This document shows positions 32,784 through 41,246 of a stretch of 48,777 nucleotides of DNA, piece after piece. How positions within the stretch are numbered: position 1 is the stretch's first letter; the number at the start of each line of letters is the position of its first letter. The position numbers were made by a program, and so were the translations under genes. Source of the DNA: Saprospiraceae bacterium (GTDB lineage Bacteria > Bacteroidota > Bacteroidia > Chitinophagales > Saprospiraceae); contig JAHDBI010000008.1 in the NCBI GenBank assembly GCA_020630475.1, forward strand, positions 13,445-62,221, read 5' to 3'. Under the pieces are notes generated by a model. That model was not told where the DNA came from. It did no database searches and saw nothing but the letters and a program-made list of their open reading frames with translations.

Positions 32784-33542
32784 ATGTCAGGCATTTCTGG
32801 AGCTATAATTTGCTTAAATGAAGCACATAATATTGCCAGATGTATCCTGTCCATTAAAGACGTTGTAGACGAAATAATCGTCATCGATTCAGGATCAAAG
32901 GATGAAACCGTAAAGATTGCAGAAGGTCTAGGGGCGATTGTCATTCAAAACGAATTTCTTGGCCATATCGAACAAAAGAATTTCGCCATAGAACAATGTA
33001 ATCATAAGTTCATTTTATCTCTAGATGCGGATGAATGTCTAAGTAAAGAACTGACTCAATCTATTTTAAAAATTAAAGCGGATTTACGATTCGACGCGTA
33101 TTATCTTAATCGGCTAAATAATTATTGTGGAAAATGGATCAAACATTCTGACTGGTACCCTGATCAAAAAATTCGATTATGGAATAAACACAAAGGACAA
33201 TGGGGTGGTATAAATCCACATGACGAAGTGTTACTCAAAGAAAATTCCACGAAAAAATTTTTACATGGTGATTTACTACACTACACCTATTCAACAGAGG
33301 AAGAACATGACCGACAAATAGAGTTATTCACTGAAATCGCCGCTAAGGCTCTATTTAAAAAAGGTAAGTCTTTCAGTCCTATAAGGCCATATGCCAGTGC
33401 CATACTGAAATGGCTAAAACTATATATTTGGAAAAAAGGGTTTTTGGATGGCAAGGCCGGATTAAAAATTGCTCAAAAATCCGCAAAGGCTTCGTATCTT
33501 AAGTATCACAAACTTCAAATCTTGAATGCCCAAAATGCCTAA
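32784..33542 (+). CDS. GT2-family glycosyltransferase (WaaE/KdtX-like)
   Basis: A 252-residue GT-A enzyme. The ATG at 32784 is chosen; a TTG one codon earlier adds only one Met. It starts GISGAIICLNEAHNIARCI and then has IIVIDSGSKDETV and the metal-binding SLDADEC. The central motif LNRLNNYCGKWIKHSDWYPD, followed by QKIRLW, is typical of LPS core beta-1,4-glucosyltransferases of the WaaE/KdtX type, acting on the cytoplasmic face of the inner membrane. The C-terminal part KWLKLYIWKKGFLDGKAGL could be an interfacial amphipathic segment. It overlaps the next glycosyltransferase gene by up to 17 bases, so the two are coupled. The acceptor is inferred only from family. Confidence 0.88.
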   Translation: MSGISGAIICLNEAHNIARCILSIKDVVDEIIVIDSGSKDETVKIAEGLGAIVIQNEFLGHIEQKNFAIEQCNHKFILSLDADECLSKELTQSILKIKADLRFDAYYLNRLNNYCGKWIKHSDWYPDQKIRLWNKHKGQWGGINPHDEVLLKENSTKKFLHGDLLHYTYSTEEEHDRQIELFTEIAAKALFKKGKSFSPIRPYASAILKWLKLYIWKKGFLDGKAGLKIAQKSAKASYLKYHKLQILNAQNA

Positions 33543-34638
33543 GATTTTACATATGAGTTCTACTTCCGAATGGAGAGGAGGTGAACAGCAAATAGCTTAC
33601 CTCATGAGTGAATTGGCTCATATGGGTTGTGAAAACTTAGTCTTTTGTCCTGAAGAGTCAGCTTTGCATCAATGGAGTATTTCTAATGGTTTTAAATGCA
33701 TCCCTTATAAAAAAGGGAGTAGTATAAGTCTCCCAACTTCTCGACTTTTTAAACGAACGTGCAACACTGAAAACATTGATTTGGTCCACATTCATGACTC
33801 ACACTCACATAATTATGCCTGGCTTTCTTCAAGTATATTTGGAAATCCAGTTCCAATGGTTCTAAGTCGCCGAGTGAATTTTTCTGTAAAGTATAGTTCG
33901 ACTAGAAAATATAACCTCAAGAATATTCAAAAAATTATTTGCGTATCGGACTTTGTGAAAGGTGTAGTAGCTAGTCGAGTGAAGGATAAATCAAAATTAT
34001 TAACTATTCGAGACGGGGTTGAATTGATTCAGTCTGATGAACGATTCATTAGAAAGCAGTTTAATATCTCGAAGGATGAAATAATAATAGGCTGCGTAGC
34101 CGCATTGTCAGAAGAAAAGGACCACACTACACTCGTTAACGCGGCACGGATTATCATAAAAGATTTTAAATTACCAGTCAAGTTTTTATTAATTGGTCAA
34201 GACGGCGGGTTAAAGGAAAAGATTCAAGAGCAGATCATCGCATTAGAATTGTCGGAGCACTTTATCATTTGTGGGTTCATAGAAGACGTAAGAAAATATA
34301 TTCATGAATTAGATTATTTTTTATTAACTAGTAAAGAAGAAGGATTGGGTTCATCCATCCTTGACGCCTACAATGCTAAGATTCCCGTAGTTTGCACCAA
34401 TGCCGGAGGTATTCCAGAAATCGTGACCCATAAACTTACTGGAATGATGGCTCAAGTGGGTGATCCAGAAAAAATTGCAGAATATTTAAAGTACTTATAC
34501 AATAACGAGTCGTTCAAAGATCGTTTACTTCAAAATGCATTTCAATACGTTCAAGGTCTAAGTAAAACTGCAATGGCAAAAAGAACTTTAAAAATATACC
34601 AGAACATATTGGATGACAAAGAACAACATATTAAATAA
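33526..34638 (+). CDS. GT4-family glycosyltransferase
   Basis: A 370-residue GT-B enzyme starting MPKMPKILHMSSTSEWRGGE; Met4 at 33535 is an equally good start and would leave an 8-base overlap with the previous gene. The GGE loop near the N-terminus and the C-terminal EEGLGSSILDAYNAKIPVV segment, with EEGLGSSIL donor-binding motif, support the assignment. Length fits. It shares an operon with the WaaE-like enzyme and cysQ, so it likely adds the next sugar of a lipopolysaccharide core or similar glycan. The donor sugar cannot be told. The thioredoxin-fold lipoprotein gene starts 20 bases after its stop. Confidence 0.88.
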   Translation: MPKMPKILHMSSTSEWRGGEQQIAYLMSELAHMGCENLVFCPEESALHQWSISNGFKCIPYKKGSSISLPTSRLFKRTCNTENIDLVHIHDSHSHNYAWLSSSIFGNPVPMVLSRRVNFSVKYSSTRKYNLKNIQKIICVSDFVKGVVASRVKDKSKLLTIRDGVELIQSDERFIRKQFNISKDEIIIGCVAALSEEKDHTTLVNAARIIIKDFKLPVKFLLIGQDGGLKEKIQEQIIALELSEHFIICGFIEDVRKYIHELDYFLLTSKEEGLGSSILDAYNAKIPVVCTNAGGIPEIVTHKLTGMMAQVGDPEKIAEYLKYLYNNESFKDRLLQNAFQYVQGLSKTAMAKRTLKIYQNILDDKEQHIK

Positions 34639-34658
34639 TAATTTAATATATTTATCCT

Positions 34659-35132
34659 ATGAAACCGATATTCTATTTACTCATCATGGTAGTAGGACTT
34701 GTCTCCGTGCAATCATGTAATTCTAAAAAGGGTCTATCTTCCCATGATTCTAGCCCTTACAAATTTGATTTTGAACAAAGCAATTTACTCTCCACTGTTT
34801 TAGAAAAAGCTGAAACTGAAAACAAGTTGGTTTTTGTAGATATCTATGCTGACTGGTGTTTACCTTGTAAGCTCATGGATGAAGATGTTTTCACACATCA
34901 AGAAACCGCTGATTTCATGAACGATAATTTTGTTAACTATAAGGTGGATGGAGAAAAAGGCGAAGGTCCAGATCTCTTGGTAATTTATGCGGTACAAGCC
35001 TACCCTACTTTACTATTTTTGGATCATCGAGGTAGAGTCTTGGTTAAAAAGGCAGGTGCAGCCTATCATTCTGAATTATTGGATCTAGCAGAGGAAGCCT
35101 TATCAAAAAATGATATTGGTTCTAATGACTAA
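34659..35132 (+). CDS. Thioredoxin-fold lipoprotein (periplasmic)
   Basis: A 157-residue protein with a lipoprotein signal MKPIFYLLIMVVGLVSVQSC (Cys20) and a thioredoxin domain with active site WCLPCK (66-71) and a cis-Pro loop AYPTLLF. The CLPC pair instead of CGPC, and the DEDVF stretch after it, resemble DUF255/thioredoxin_7-type and DsbD-gamma-like domains. It is likely a periplasmic thiol-disulfide protein, anchored in a membrane. It lies 20 bases after the glycosyltransferase gene on the same strand, but the functional link is unclear. Its end overlaps the convergent uvrC end by 11 bases. Confidence 0.85.
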   Translation: MKPIFYLLIMVVGLVSVQSCNSKKGLSSHDSSPYKFDFEQSNLLSTVLEKAETENKLVFVDIYADWCLPCKLMDEDVFTHQETADFMNDNFVNYKVDGEKGEGPDLLVIYAVQAYPTLLFLDHRGRVLVKKAGAAYHSELLDLAEEALSKNDIGSND

Positions 35133-36921
35133 AGTAATCTGTCACTTTTTTGGCGGCTGATTTTCCGATAATCAATTCTATTTCTTCTGGCTTGGCAGTC
35201 TTAATACGTTTTACAGATTTAAAGTGGCTTAATAACTTCTCTGCTGTAAGTTTTCCAATCCCTTTAATATCCGTTAATTCTGTTCCGAAAGCATTCTTTG
35301 ATCTCAGATTTCTATGGAAGTTAATAGCAAATCTATGGGCTTCATTTCGTGCATTTTGGATAACCCTTAACGACTCTGATTTCTTATTGATATAAAGAGG
35401 AATGGAGTCATCAGGAAAAAATATTTCTTCCAATTTTTTAGCAATTCCGATTACGGTGATCTTTTGGCGTAAGCCCAATAAATCTATGCTCTTCATAGCT
35501 GAACTTAACTGACCTTTACCCCCATCAATTATCACTAATTGAGGCAATGATTCTTCTTCTTCTAAGAGTCGTTTATATCGTCTGTAGACTACTTCTTCCA
35601 TAGACGCAAAATCATCCGGTCCTACAACAGTTTTAATTTTAAAATGCCGGTAATCTCTTTTACTTGGTTTAGCATTTTTAAAAACGACACAACTCGCTAC
35701 AGGATTTGTTCCTTGAATATTAGAGTTGTCAAAACATTCAATATGAAATGGCATTTCATCCATTTGCAAATCTTCTTTTATCGTTTTTAAAATGCGTTCT
35801 ACACTGGTTTGCTTTTTTGCTTTGGTCACATCTTCTTTTCGTTTTTGCAAAAGGAAGTAATGCATATTTTTTTGAGCAAGGTCAAGCAGATTCTTTTTAT
35901 CACCTTTCTGCGGAATAGTAATATTGATATTTTTATCCAAATATGTAAAACCAAAAGGAGCGACAATTTCCGGAGCAATAGAATCAAATTTGTCTCTTAA
36001 AAACTGAATCGCAAAAACCATTAATTCATCCTTATCATCATTTAAATTCTTTCTTAATTCGATAGTATCTGTATTAATCAGTGCACCATTTACAATCTTC
36101 AAATAATTAACAAAGGCGGATTCATCTTCGTCTTGAAAATAAAATACATCTAAGTCTTTGATCGTATTAGACACCACCATTGATTTAGATTGATAATCTT
36201 CAAATACTTCTAGTTTTTCTTTAAAGGCTTGCGCCAATTCAAACTGCATGATAGATGCATTGTGTTCCATTTCTTCCACAATGAATTTCTTTACAGGAGC
36301 AAAATTTCCTTTGAGAATATTCTTGATTTGATCAATTTTCTTAACATAATCAGCTTCTGATTCCAAACCTGTGCAGGGTCCTTTACAATTCTTGATATGA
36401 TACTCTAAGCATAGCTTAAATTTTCCTTTTTTAATATTATCGTCAGAAAGATTATAGTTACAATTTCGGAGCGTGAAAATATTTCTTATCAAGTCATAAA
36501 TGACTCTTGCTCGATATTTAGAAGTGTATGGCCCAAAGTAAGTACTACCATCTTTAAAAACCCTTCTAGTAAAAAAAACTCTAGGAAATCTTTCATTTTT
36601 AACACAGATGTAAGAATAGGTTTTGCCATCTTTCAACATCACATTATAACGTGGTTGAAATTTCTTAATCAGCGTAGCCTCTAATAGTAATGCATCATTT
36701 TCGGTTTCTACCACGGTATAATCAATCCTTACCGCGGTCTTAACCATTACTCTGGTTTTGTATAACTGATTTTTCTTTTCTCCAAAATAAGAAGATAAAC
36801 GATGTCTCAGCTTTTTGGCTTTACCGACATAGATTACGGTATCTTTTTTATCTATGAAGCGGTATACACCTGGTTCAAACGGGATACTTTTTGATATTTC
36901 CTTAAAGTCCTCCGTTTTCAT
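35122..36921 (-). CDS. uvrC: UvrABC excinuclease subunit C
   Basis: A 599-residue endonuclease that makes both incisions in nucleotide excision repair. Order of domains: GIY-YIG nuclease (about 15-95, GVYRFIDKKDTVIYVGKAKK), Cys-rich and UVR/UvrB-binding region (about 155-240, with C-x9-C-x3-C around LCLEYHIKNCKGPCTGL), the RNase H-like catalytic domain (CFDNSNIQGTNPVASCVVF, then IIDGGKGQLSSA) and a C-terminal helix-hairpin-helix pair (TDIKGIGKLTAEKLLSHF, with a second HhH motif to the end). Length is normal. The start overlaps the mgsA stop by one base (TAATG), so the pair is translationally coupled. Confidence 0.96.
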   Translation of the reverse strand: MKTEDFKEISKSIPFEPGVYRFIDKKDTVIYVGKAKKLRHRLSSYFGEKKNQLYKTRVMVKTAVRIDYTVVETENDALLLEATLIKKFQPRYNVMLKDGKTYSYICVKNERFPRVFFTRRVFKDGSTYFGPYTSKYRARVIYDLIRNIFTLRNCNYNLSDDNIKKGKFKLCLEYHIKNCKGPCTGLESEADYVKKIDQIKNILKGNFAPVKKFIVEEMEHNASIMQFELAQAFKEKLEVFEDYQSKSMVVSNTIKDLDVFYFQDEDESAFVNYLKIVNGALINTDTIELRKNLNDDKDELMVFAIQFLRDKFDSIAPEIVAPFGFTYLDKNINITIPQKGDKKNLLDLAQKNMHYFLLQKRKEDVTKAKKQTSVERILKTIKEDLQMDEMPFHIECFDNSNIQGTNPVASCVVFKNAKPSKRDYRHFKIKTVVGPDDFASMEEVVYRRYKRLLEEEESLPQLVIIDGGKGQLSSAMKSIDLLGLRQKITVIGIAKKLEEIFFPDDSIPLYINKKSESLRVIQNARNEAHRFAINFHRNLRSKNAFGTELTDIKGIGKLTAEKLLSHFKSVKRIKTAKPEEIELIIGKSAAKKVTDYFSH

Positions 36922-37298
36922 TATTCAGAAAGTGCTGTAGTTATTCCCTTGAGTAAATAATAAGCAGCTTTAGGATTTGTGGCAAGTGGTATATTGTGTA
37001 CATCGCATTGTCGCATCAACATTTGAACATCCGGTTCATGTGGATGTTTGTCCAATGGATCTCTAAAGAAAATCACCAAATCTACCTTACCTGTAGCAAC
37101 CATTGTGGCAATCTGAGCATCACCGCCCAAAGGACCACTCAAAAGACTCTCTACTTCAAATCCTTCCTTAGAAATATGAGAACCGGTTGTTCCAGTAGCA
37201 AATATTTTTGTGGTTTTTAAAAAGTTCTGGTTGGATAAAATAAACGAGACCATTTCTGCTTTTTTTCCATCATGGGCTATTAATGCAATGTTTATCAT
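36921..37298 (-). CDS. mgsA: Methylglyoxal synthase
   Basis: A 125-residue enzyme converting dihydroxyacetone phosphate into methylglyoxal plus phosphate in the cytoplasm, a bypass of glycolysis under phosphate limitation. Seen are the N-terminal ALIAHDGKK (His9, Asp10), the phosphate-binding TGTTGS (35-40), GPLGGDAQI with catalytic-type Asp60 and FFRDPLDKHPHEPD with Asp80, His87 and Asp90, all as in the family. Length is slightly shorter than the E. coli enzyme (152) because the N-terminal extension is absent. It is the first gene before uvrC. The gap upstream (37299-37413) shows no clear promoter or terminator. Confidence 0.95.
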   Translation of the reverse strand: MINIALIAHDGKKAEMVSFILSNQNFLKTTKIFATGTTGSHISKEGFEVESLLSGPLGGDAQIATMVATGKVDLVIFFRDPLDKHPHEPDVQMLMRQCDVHNIPLATNPKAAYYLLKGITTALSE

Positions 37299-37413
37299 AA
37301 TTATATTTTATGCTGCGTAAAGCTATTAATTAAAACAGCAATATTTACCATGAGTTGCATTGCTCTAAAAAAAACAACAATTAGATAACAAATGAAATAG
37401 ATGTAGACTTATT

Positions 37414-38598
37414 CTAAGATTCGAAGCTGAGAATTTTAATCTCTACTCTTTGGTTCTTCTTTCTTCCATTCTTAGTTTGATTCGAGGCAATAGGTTTACG
37501 TTTGCCATAACCCTTATATTGAACTCTATTGGACGAAAGTCCCTTTCGAATTAAATAGCTTGCCACTTCCTTTGCTCTGGCTTCTGAAAGTCGATCACAA
37601 TAACTATGCTTTGGTAAACCATTGGTATGTCCTCCTATTTCTATGACAATATCTCCATTGTCTTTCATGAACTCGTAGACTTCATTCAATACTGGATAGG
37701 ACTCAGGCTGCACATTGGTTGTATCTGCCGCAAAAAATAATTTATCGATTCGGATAGTTTGACCTTTAGTCAATTTCTTTCGATCGAGTTCTGCGAGTAT
37801 TTTCTTTTTCTTTTTAGGTTCCTCCGTAGCAACCTTCGCTGGAGCATCTACAACAATTTCTTTTTTAGGTTCTTTCTTTGGCTTTCTTTTATGAGGTGGT
37901 TTTTTCTTCACCTTGGGTTTCTCCTCCACTGCAGCGATTAGTTCCTCACCTGGACATGCTATTTGAATAATATCAGACATATTATCTATCAACAAATTAC
38001 CATTATACGGAATGAGTACAGGAGTTTTATAGTAAGCTTCAAAGGTAATATACCTCAAATTTCGATTTGGTCTAAACTCAAAATTGTAAGATTGCCATGT
38101 GGTATTTTTTACGGCAACGGACTCATCCAAAATTAACCCTTGATGACACAAACCAGAACCTCCATATATTCTTAAAACAATTGGAGTCGTGATGAGTTCG
38201 TTTGTATTCGTTCCTTTTACGTAATCATTTGACTTACATAAATCAACACTAAAAATGTAACATTTTCCCTTTTCTAAAGGGCTTGTCAATCTTTGAGAAA
38301 TCGATTCTTGCGAATCGTCATCTCTTACCACCATCCCTAGGTATGAAATACCTTCACTTGGTTGGGTTTTTACATTGAAATAATTATTGGGATGAATATC
38401 AGGAGGTGTCTGACCAGGGAATCTAAGAGGGCCACAATCCGTCCAATTTCTTGGAACTGAAGACATTCTACCATATTGGTCGATGATTCCCATTCTAGGT
38501 TCATCCTCCAATGATGGATTGCTTATACGGATGGTATCCTGAGAAAACACAGGACTCCATAAAAAACTTAAAGTAATTAATGTTAAAAATTGCTTCAT
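37414..38598 (-). CDS. OmpA-domain protein with N-terminal jelly-roll-like domain
   Basis: A 394-residue exported protein. The signal peptide is MKQFLTLITLSFLWSPVFSQ. Residues about 22-210 form a beta-rich domain of the carbohydrate-binding/discoidin-like jelly-roll type (NPSLEDEP...FEAYYKTPVLIPYNGNLLIDN), not a membrane barrel. A very Lys/Pro-rich linker follows (about 215-275). The C-terminal OmpA/MotB domain (about 280-394) has IEIGGHTNGLPKHSY, then RLSEARAKEVASYLIRKG and GYGKRKPIA. It should attach non-covalently to peptidoglycan in the periplasm or outer membrane. GHTN replaces the common GHTD. No partner gene lies next to it. The gap before it (38599-38707) holds a possible promoter. 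Confidence 0.88.
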   Translation of the reverse strand: MKQFLTLITLSFLWSPVFSQDTIRISNPSLEDEPRMGIIDQYGRMSSVPRNWTDCGPLRFPGQTPPDIHPNNYFNVKTQPSEGISYLGMVVRDDDSQESISQRLTSPLEKGKCYIFSVDLCKSNDYVKGTNTNELITTPIVLRIYGGSGLCHQGLILDESVAVKNTTWQSYNFEFRPNRNLRYITFEAYYKTPVLIPYNGNLLIDNMSDIIQIACPGEELIAAVEEKPKVKKKPPHKRKPKKEPKKEIVVDAPAKVATEEPKKKKKILAELDRKKLTKGQTIRIDKLFFAADTTNVQPESYPVLNEVYEFMKDNGDIVIEIGGHTNGLPKHSYCDRLSEARAKEVASYLIRKGLSSNRVQYKGYGKRKPIASNQTKNGRKKNQRVEIKILSFES

Positions 38599-38639
38599 TC
38601 CTTTTGAATGATTTGTTATTGATTAAACGAAGATTAACA

Positions 38640-38647
38640 CAAATATT
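38640..38647 (-). promoter_or_regulatory. Possible promoter of the OmpA-domain gene
   Basis: On the minus strand, AATATTTG (one mismatch from TAnnTTTG) is preceded by TTG (38666-38668) at an 18-base spacing close to the Bacteroidota -33/-7 norm. The leader to the ATG at 38598 would be about 36 bases. Confidence 0.35.
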
Positions 38648-38707
38648 GTTTTATAACTGTGCTAACAAACATTTAATGGACAAAAGTTCTTTAATCTTGG
38701 ATGAAGT

Positions 38708-39889
38708 TTAGCCAAAGGCATTCAATCCCGTTACGTCAAGCCCAGTAATCAATAAATGTATATCATGCGTACCTTCATAGGTTAAAACAGTTTCAAGGTT
38801 CATCATATGTCTCATACAAGGATATTCATTTGTTATACCCATTCCCCCATGAATCTGTCTTGCTTCTCTGGCAATCTCCAAAGCCATATGAACATTGTTC
38901 CTTTTTGCCATTGAAATTTGAGCAGGTGAAGCCTCTCCTTTGTTGGCCAATGTTCCTAATCTCCATGCTAATAATTGTGCCTTAGTGATTTCGGTAATCA
39001 TTTCAGCCAATTTCTTTTGCGTTAATTGGAATTGACCAATTGGCTTTCCAAACTGAATTCTTTCTTTTGAATATCTTAATGCAGAATCATAACAATCCAA
39101 TGCAGCACCAATGGCCCCCCAAGCAATACCATATCGCGCTTTTGACAAGCAAGACAAGGGTCCTTTTAATCCAGCTACATTCGGTAATATATTTTCCTTT
39201 GGTACTCTTACATCTTCAAACACAAGTTCACCCGTAATAGATGCCCTTAAAGACCACTTACCGTGAATTTCAGGAGCTGAAAATCCTGGCATTCCTTTTT
39301 CTACAATCACTCCTCTTACTATCCCCTCTTCATCTTTTGCCCAAACCACAGCAACATCAGCCACAGGTGAATTTGTAATCCACATTTTAGCCCCATTAAG
39401 GATATATGAATCACCATCCTCTTTAATATTGGTGATCATACCATTTGGATTAGAACCATGATCAGGCTCCGTCAATCCAAAACATCCAATGTATTCACCC
39501 GATCCTAATTTTGGCAGGTATTTTCTCTTTTGCTCTTCTGAACCAAATCTATATATAGGATACATCACTAATGATCCTTGAACAGATGCCATGGATCTTA
39601 CACCAGAATCTCCTCTTTCTAATTCTTGCATAATCACACCATAGGCGATTTCATCCATTCCTCCTCCACCATATTCTACAGGTAAACTAGGGCCAAAAGC
39701 ACCAATTTCAGCTAATCCTTTGAAAAGATGATGCGGGCACTCGGATCTATTCGAATAATCTTCTATGATCGGAGAAACTTCCTTTTTTACCCAAGCTTGT
39801 ACGGCCTCTCTGGCTAATTTATGGTCATCAGAAAGTAATTCGTCTATACCATAATAATCGTGATGTTCATATCTGTCTGTTCGTGCCAT
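38708..39889 (-). CDS. gcdH: Acyl-CoA dehydrogenase, glutaryl-CoA-dehydrogenase-like
   Basis: A 393-residue FAD enzyme; the start is the ATG at 39889 (MARTDRYEHHDYYGIDELL), the frame upstream adds eight residues. It has the N-terminal helical domain, GCFGLTEPDHGSNPNGM in the FAD-binding middle domain, and IKEDGDSYILNGAKMWITNS. The catalytic base is in LTYEGTHDIHLLITG (Glu372), placed as in glutaryl-CoA dehydrogenase, and ELERGDSGVRSMASVQGSLV matches that branch. Expected reaction: oxidative decarboxylation of glutaryl-CoA to crotonyl-CoA in lysine/tryptophan breakdown, with electrons passed to ETF. No ETF or pathway genes flank it. A broader acyl-CoA dehydrogenase role is possible. Confidence 0.88.
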   Translation of the reverse strand: MARTDRYEHHDYYGIDELLSDDHKLAREAVQAWVKKEVSPIIEDYSNRSECPHHLFKGLAEIGAFGPSLPVEYGGGGMDEIAYGVIMQELERGDSGVRSMASVQGSLVMYPIYRFGSEEQKRKYLPKLGSGEYIGCFGLTEPDHGSNPNGMITNIKEDGDSYILNGAKMWITNSPVADVAVVWAKDEEGIVRGVIVEKGMPGFSAPEIHGKWSLRASITGELVFEDVRVPKENILPNVAGLKGPLSCLSKARYGIAWGAIGAALDCYDSALRYSKERIQFGKPIGQFQLTQKKLAEMITEITKAQLLAWRLGTLANKGEASPAQISMAKRNNVHMALEIAREARQIHGGMGITNEYPCMRHMMNLETVLTYEGTHDIHLLITGLDVTGLNAFG

Positions 39890-39910
39890 TTCTAAGAATT
39901 TAATTATTGG

Positions 39911-39918
39911 CAAAAGTA
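39911..39918 (-). promoter_or_regulatory. Putative -7 box of the acyl-CoA dehydrogenase gene
   Basis: TACTTTTG on the minus strand matches TAnnTTTG, 21 bases before the ATG at 39889. A TTG at the -33 position is not evident. Confidence 0.45.
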
Positions 39919-40003
39919 AGTATTAAAACTCCATCCATTAGAACGAAATAGCTAAAATCCACTTTCATCAAGCTTAACTATATTTACAAAATAATTAGCT
40001 GAC

Positions 40004-40354
40004 ATGACAACACAAATTAAGCTCAATGATCTGGAATTCTATGCTTATCATGGATATTACGAGGTAGAACGAAAAACAGGAAATCAGTTCATTATCAATG
40101 TTGATCTTCAGATAAAATCATTTGATGAAGTTTCAGATGACATCAATGACACCATTGATTATCAAGACATTTATAATATATGTAAGGATGTGATGTCTAC
40201 CCCCGAAAAATTATTAGAAACGGTCTTATTTAAAATTATTCAACGCTTCAAAGCTGATTTCCAGTCAATGGAAAAAGGAAGTATATCTATCAAAAAAATA
40301 CAGGCTCAACTAGGTGGACCTTTAGATAGTGCTGAGATTGTGATGAATTTCTAA
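40004..40354 (+). CDS. folB: Dihydroneopterin aldolase
   Basis: A 116-residue enzyme cleaving dihydroneopterin to 6-hydroxymethyl-dihydropterin and glycolaldehyde in folate synthesis. Seen are the opening LNDLEFYAYHGYYEVERKTG, TIDYQDIYNICKDVM (substrate loop, with the conserved Tyr) and LLETVLFKIIQRF, plus the catalytic-type Lys in SIKKIQAQ. Length matches the family (about 115-125). It stands alone upstream of an unrelated lipoprotein gene. A TATATTTA (39979-39986) shortly before it resembles, but does not match, the -7 box. Confidence 0.94.
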   Translation: MTTQIKLNDLEFYAYHGYYEVERKTGNQFIINVDLQIKSFDEVSDDINDTIDYQDIYNICKDVMSTPEKLLETVLFKIIQRFKADFQSMEKGSISIKKIQAQLGGPLDSAEIVMNF

Positions 40355-40439
40355 TTTTAAATTAATCTTAAAGTTTTCAGAAATCAGCCAAAAAGAAATA
40401 CTATTACGTTATTAATATTGAATCATATAATCTAAACAG

Positions 40440-41147
40440 ATGAAAAAAATATTGTTTTTACTTATTCCGCTTTTCATGATTTCGTGTGACCCAGCCGATC
40501 TTCAAAGGGCGATGGATACCATTAATTCCGCAGGAGCTCTCTCTAATCTGGACGTTTCCAATGGACTTAAAGAAGCTTTAAATAAAGGTGTAGGAAATAG
40601 TGTATCATACTTATCAAAAACAGATGGATACTATAAGACGGCATATAAGATTTTATTGCCTGACGAGGCTAATACTGTCATTAGTAAACTCAAAGTAATT
40701 CCTGGTTTTACCAATCTTGAGAATGAGTTGATTAAAAAAATCAATAGAGGTGCAGAAGATGCTGCAAAAAGTGCAGGTCCAATATTCCTAGACGCTATTA
40801 AAAAAATGACATTTGATGATGCCATGAATATTTTAATGGGAGATAAAAACGCTGCCACTCAGTATTTGCACACAAATACATATAATGCGCTATATGGTAA
40901 ATTCCGACCCGAAATAGTTTCATCACTCAATAAAGTTGCTGCGCAAGATTTGTGGGCCAGCGCGGTGAATAAATATAATTCTCTTCCTTTTGTTGATGAT
41001 GTCAATCCGGATTTAGCGGACCATGTTTCTTCAAAGGCATTAGTAGGATTATTTAGTTTAGTTGAAAAGAAAGAACTAGGTATCAGATCAGATGTTGGAC
41101 AACGAAGTTCTGATTTACTGAAAAGAGTCTTCGCGAAGCAGGATTAA
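40440..41147 (+). CDS. DUF4197 lipoprotein
   Basis: A 235-residue protein with a short lipoprotein signal MKKILFLLIPLFMISC (Cys16). The rest is all-helical with the DUF4197 pattern: ALNKGVGNSVSYLSKTDGYY near 47-66 and ILLPDEANTVISKLKVIPG, then RGAEDAAKSAGPIFLDAIKK and MTFDDAMNIL. Length is typical. Homologues are widespread in Bacteroidota and Proteobacteria with no known function; the protein is probably periplasmic. It is monocistronic and followed by a strong terminator. Nothing in the neighbourhood points to a function. Confidence 0.9.
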   Translation: MKKILFLLIPLFMISCDPADLQRAMDTINSAGALSNLDVSNGLKEALNKGVGNSVSYLSKTDGYYKTAYKILLPDEANTVISKLKVIPGFTNLENELIKKINRGAEDAAKSAGPIFLDAIKKMTFDDAMNILMGDKNAATQYLHTNTYNALYGKFRPEIVSSLNKVAAQDLWASAVNKYNSLPFVDDVNPDLADHVSSKALVGLFSLVEKKELGIRSDVGQRSSDLLKRVFAKQD

Positions 41148-41168
41148 TTTTCTGACTTTCGTCGAATG

Positions 41169-41204
41169 AAGCCCGATATTTTAAAAAATATCGGGCTTTT
41201 TATT
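41169..41204 (+). terminator. Rho-independent terminator after the DUF4197 gene
   Basis: AAGCCCGATATTTT pairs with ATATCGGGCTT around a short A-rich loop (41169-41198), followed by TTTTTATTTG. It lies 21 bases after the stop codon of the DUF4197 gene. Confidence 0.9.
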
Positions 41205-41246
41205 TGTTATGATTTAAGTAGTTGAGGTATAAAGGAATAAAATGAC

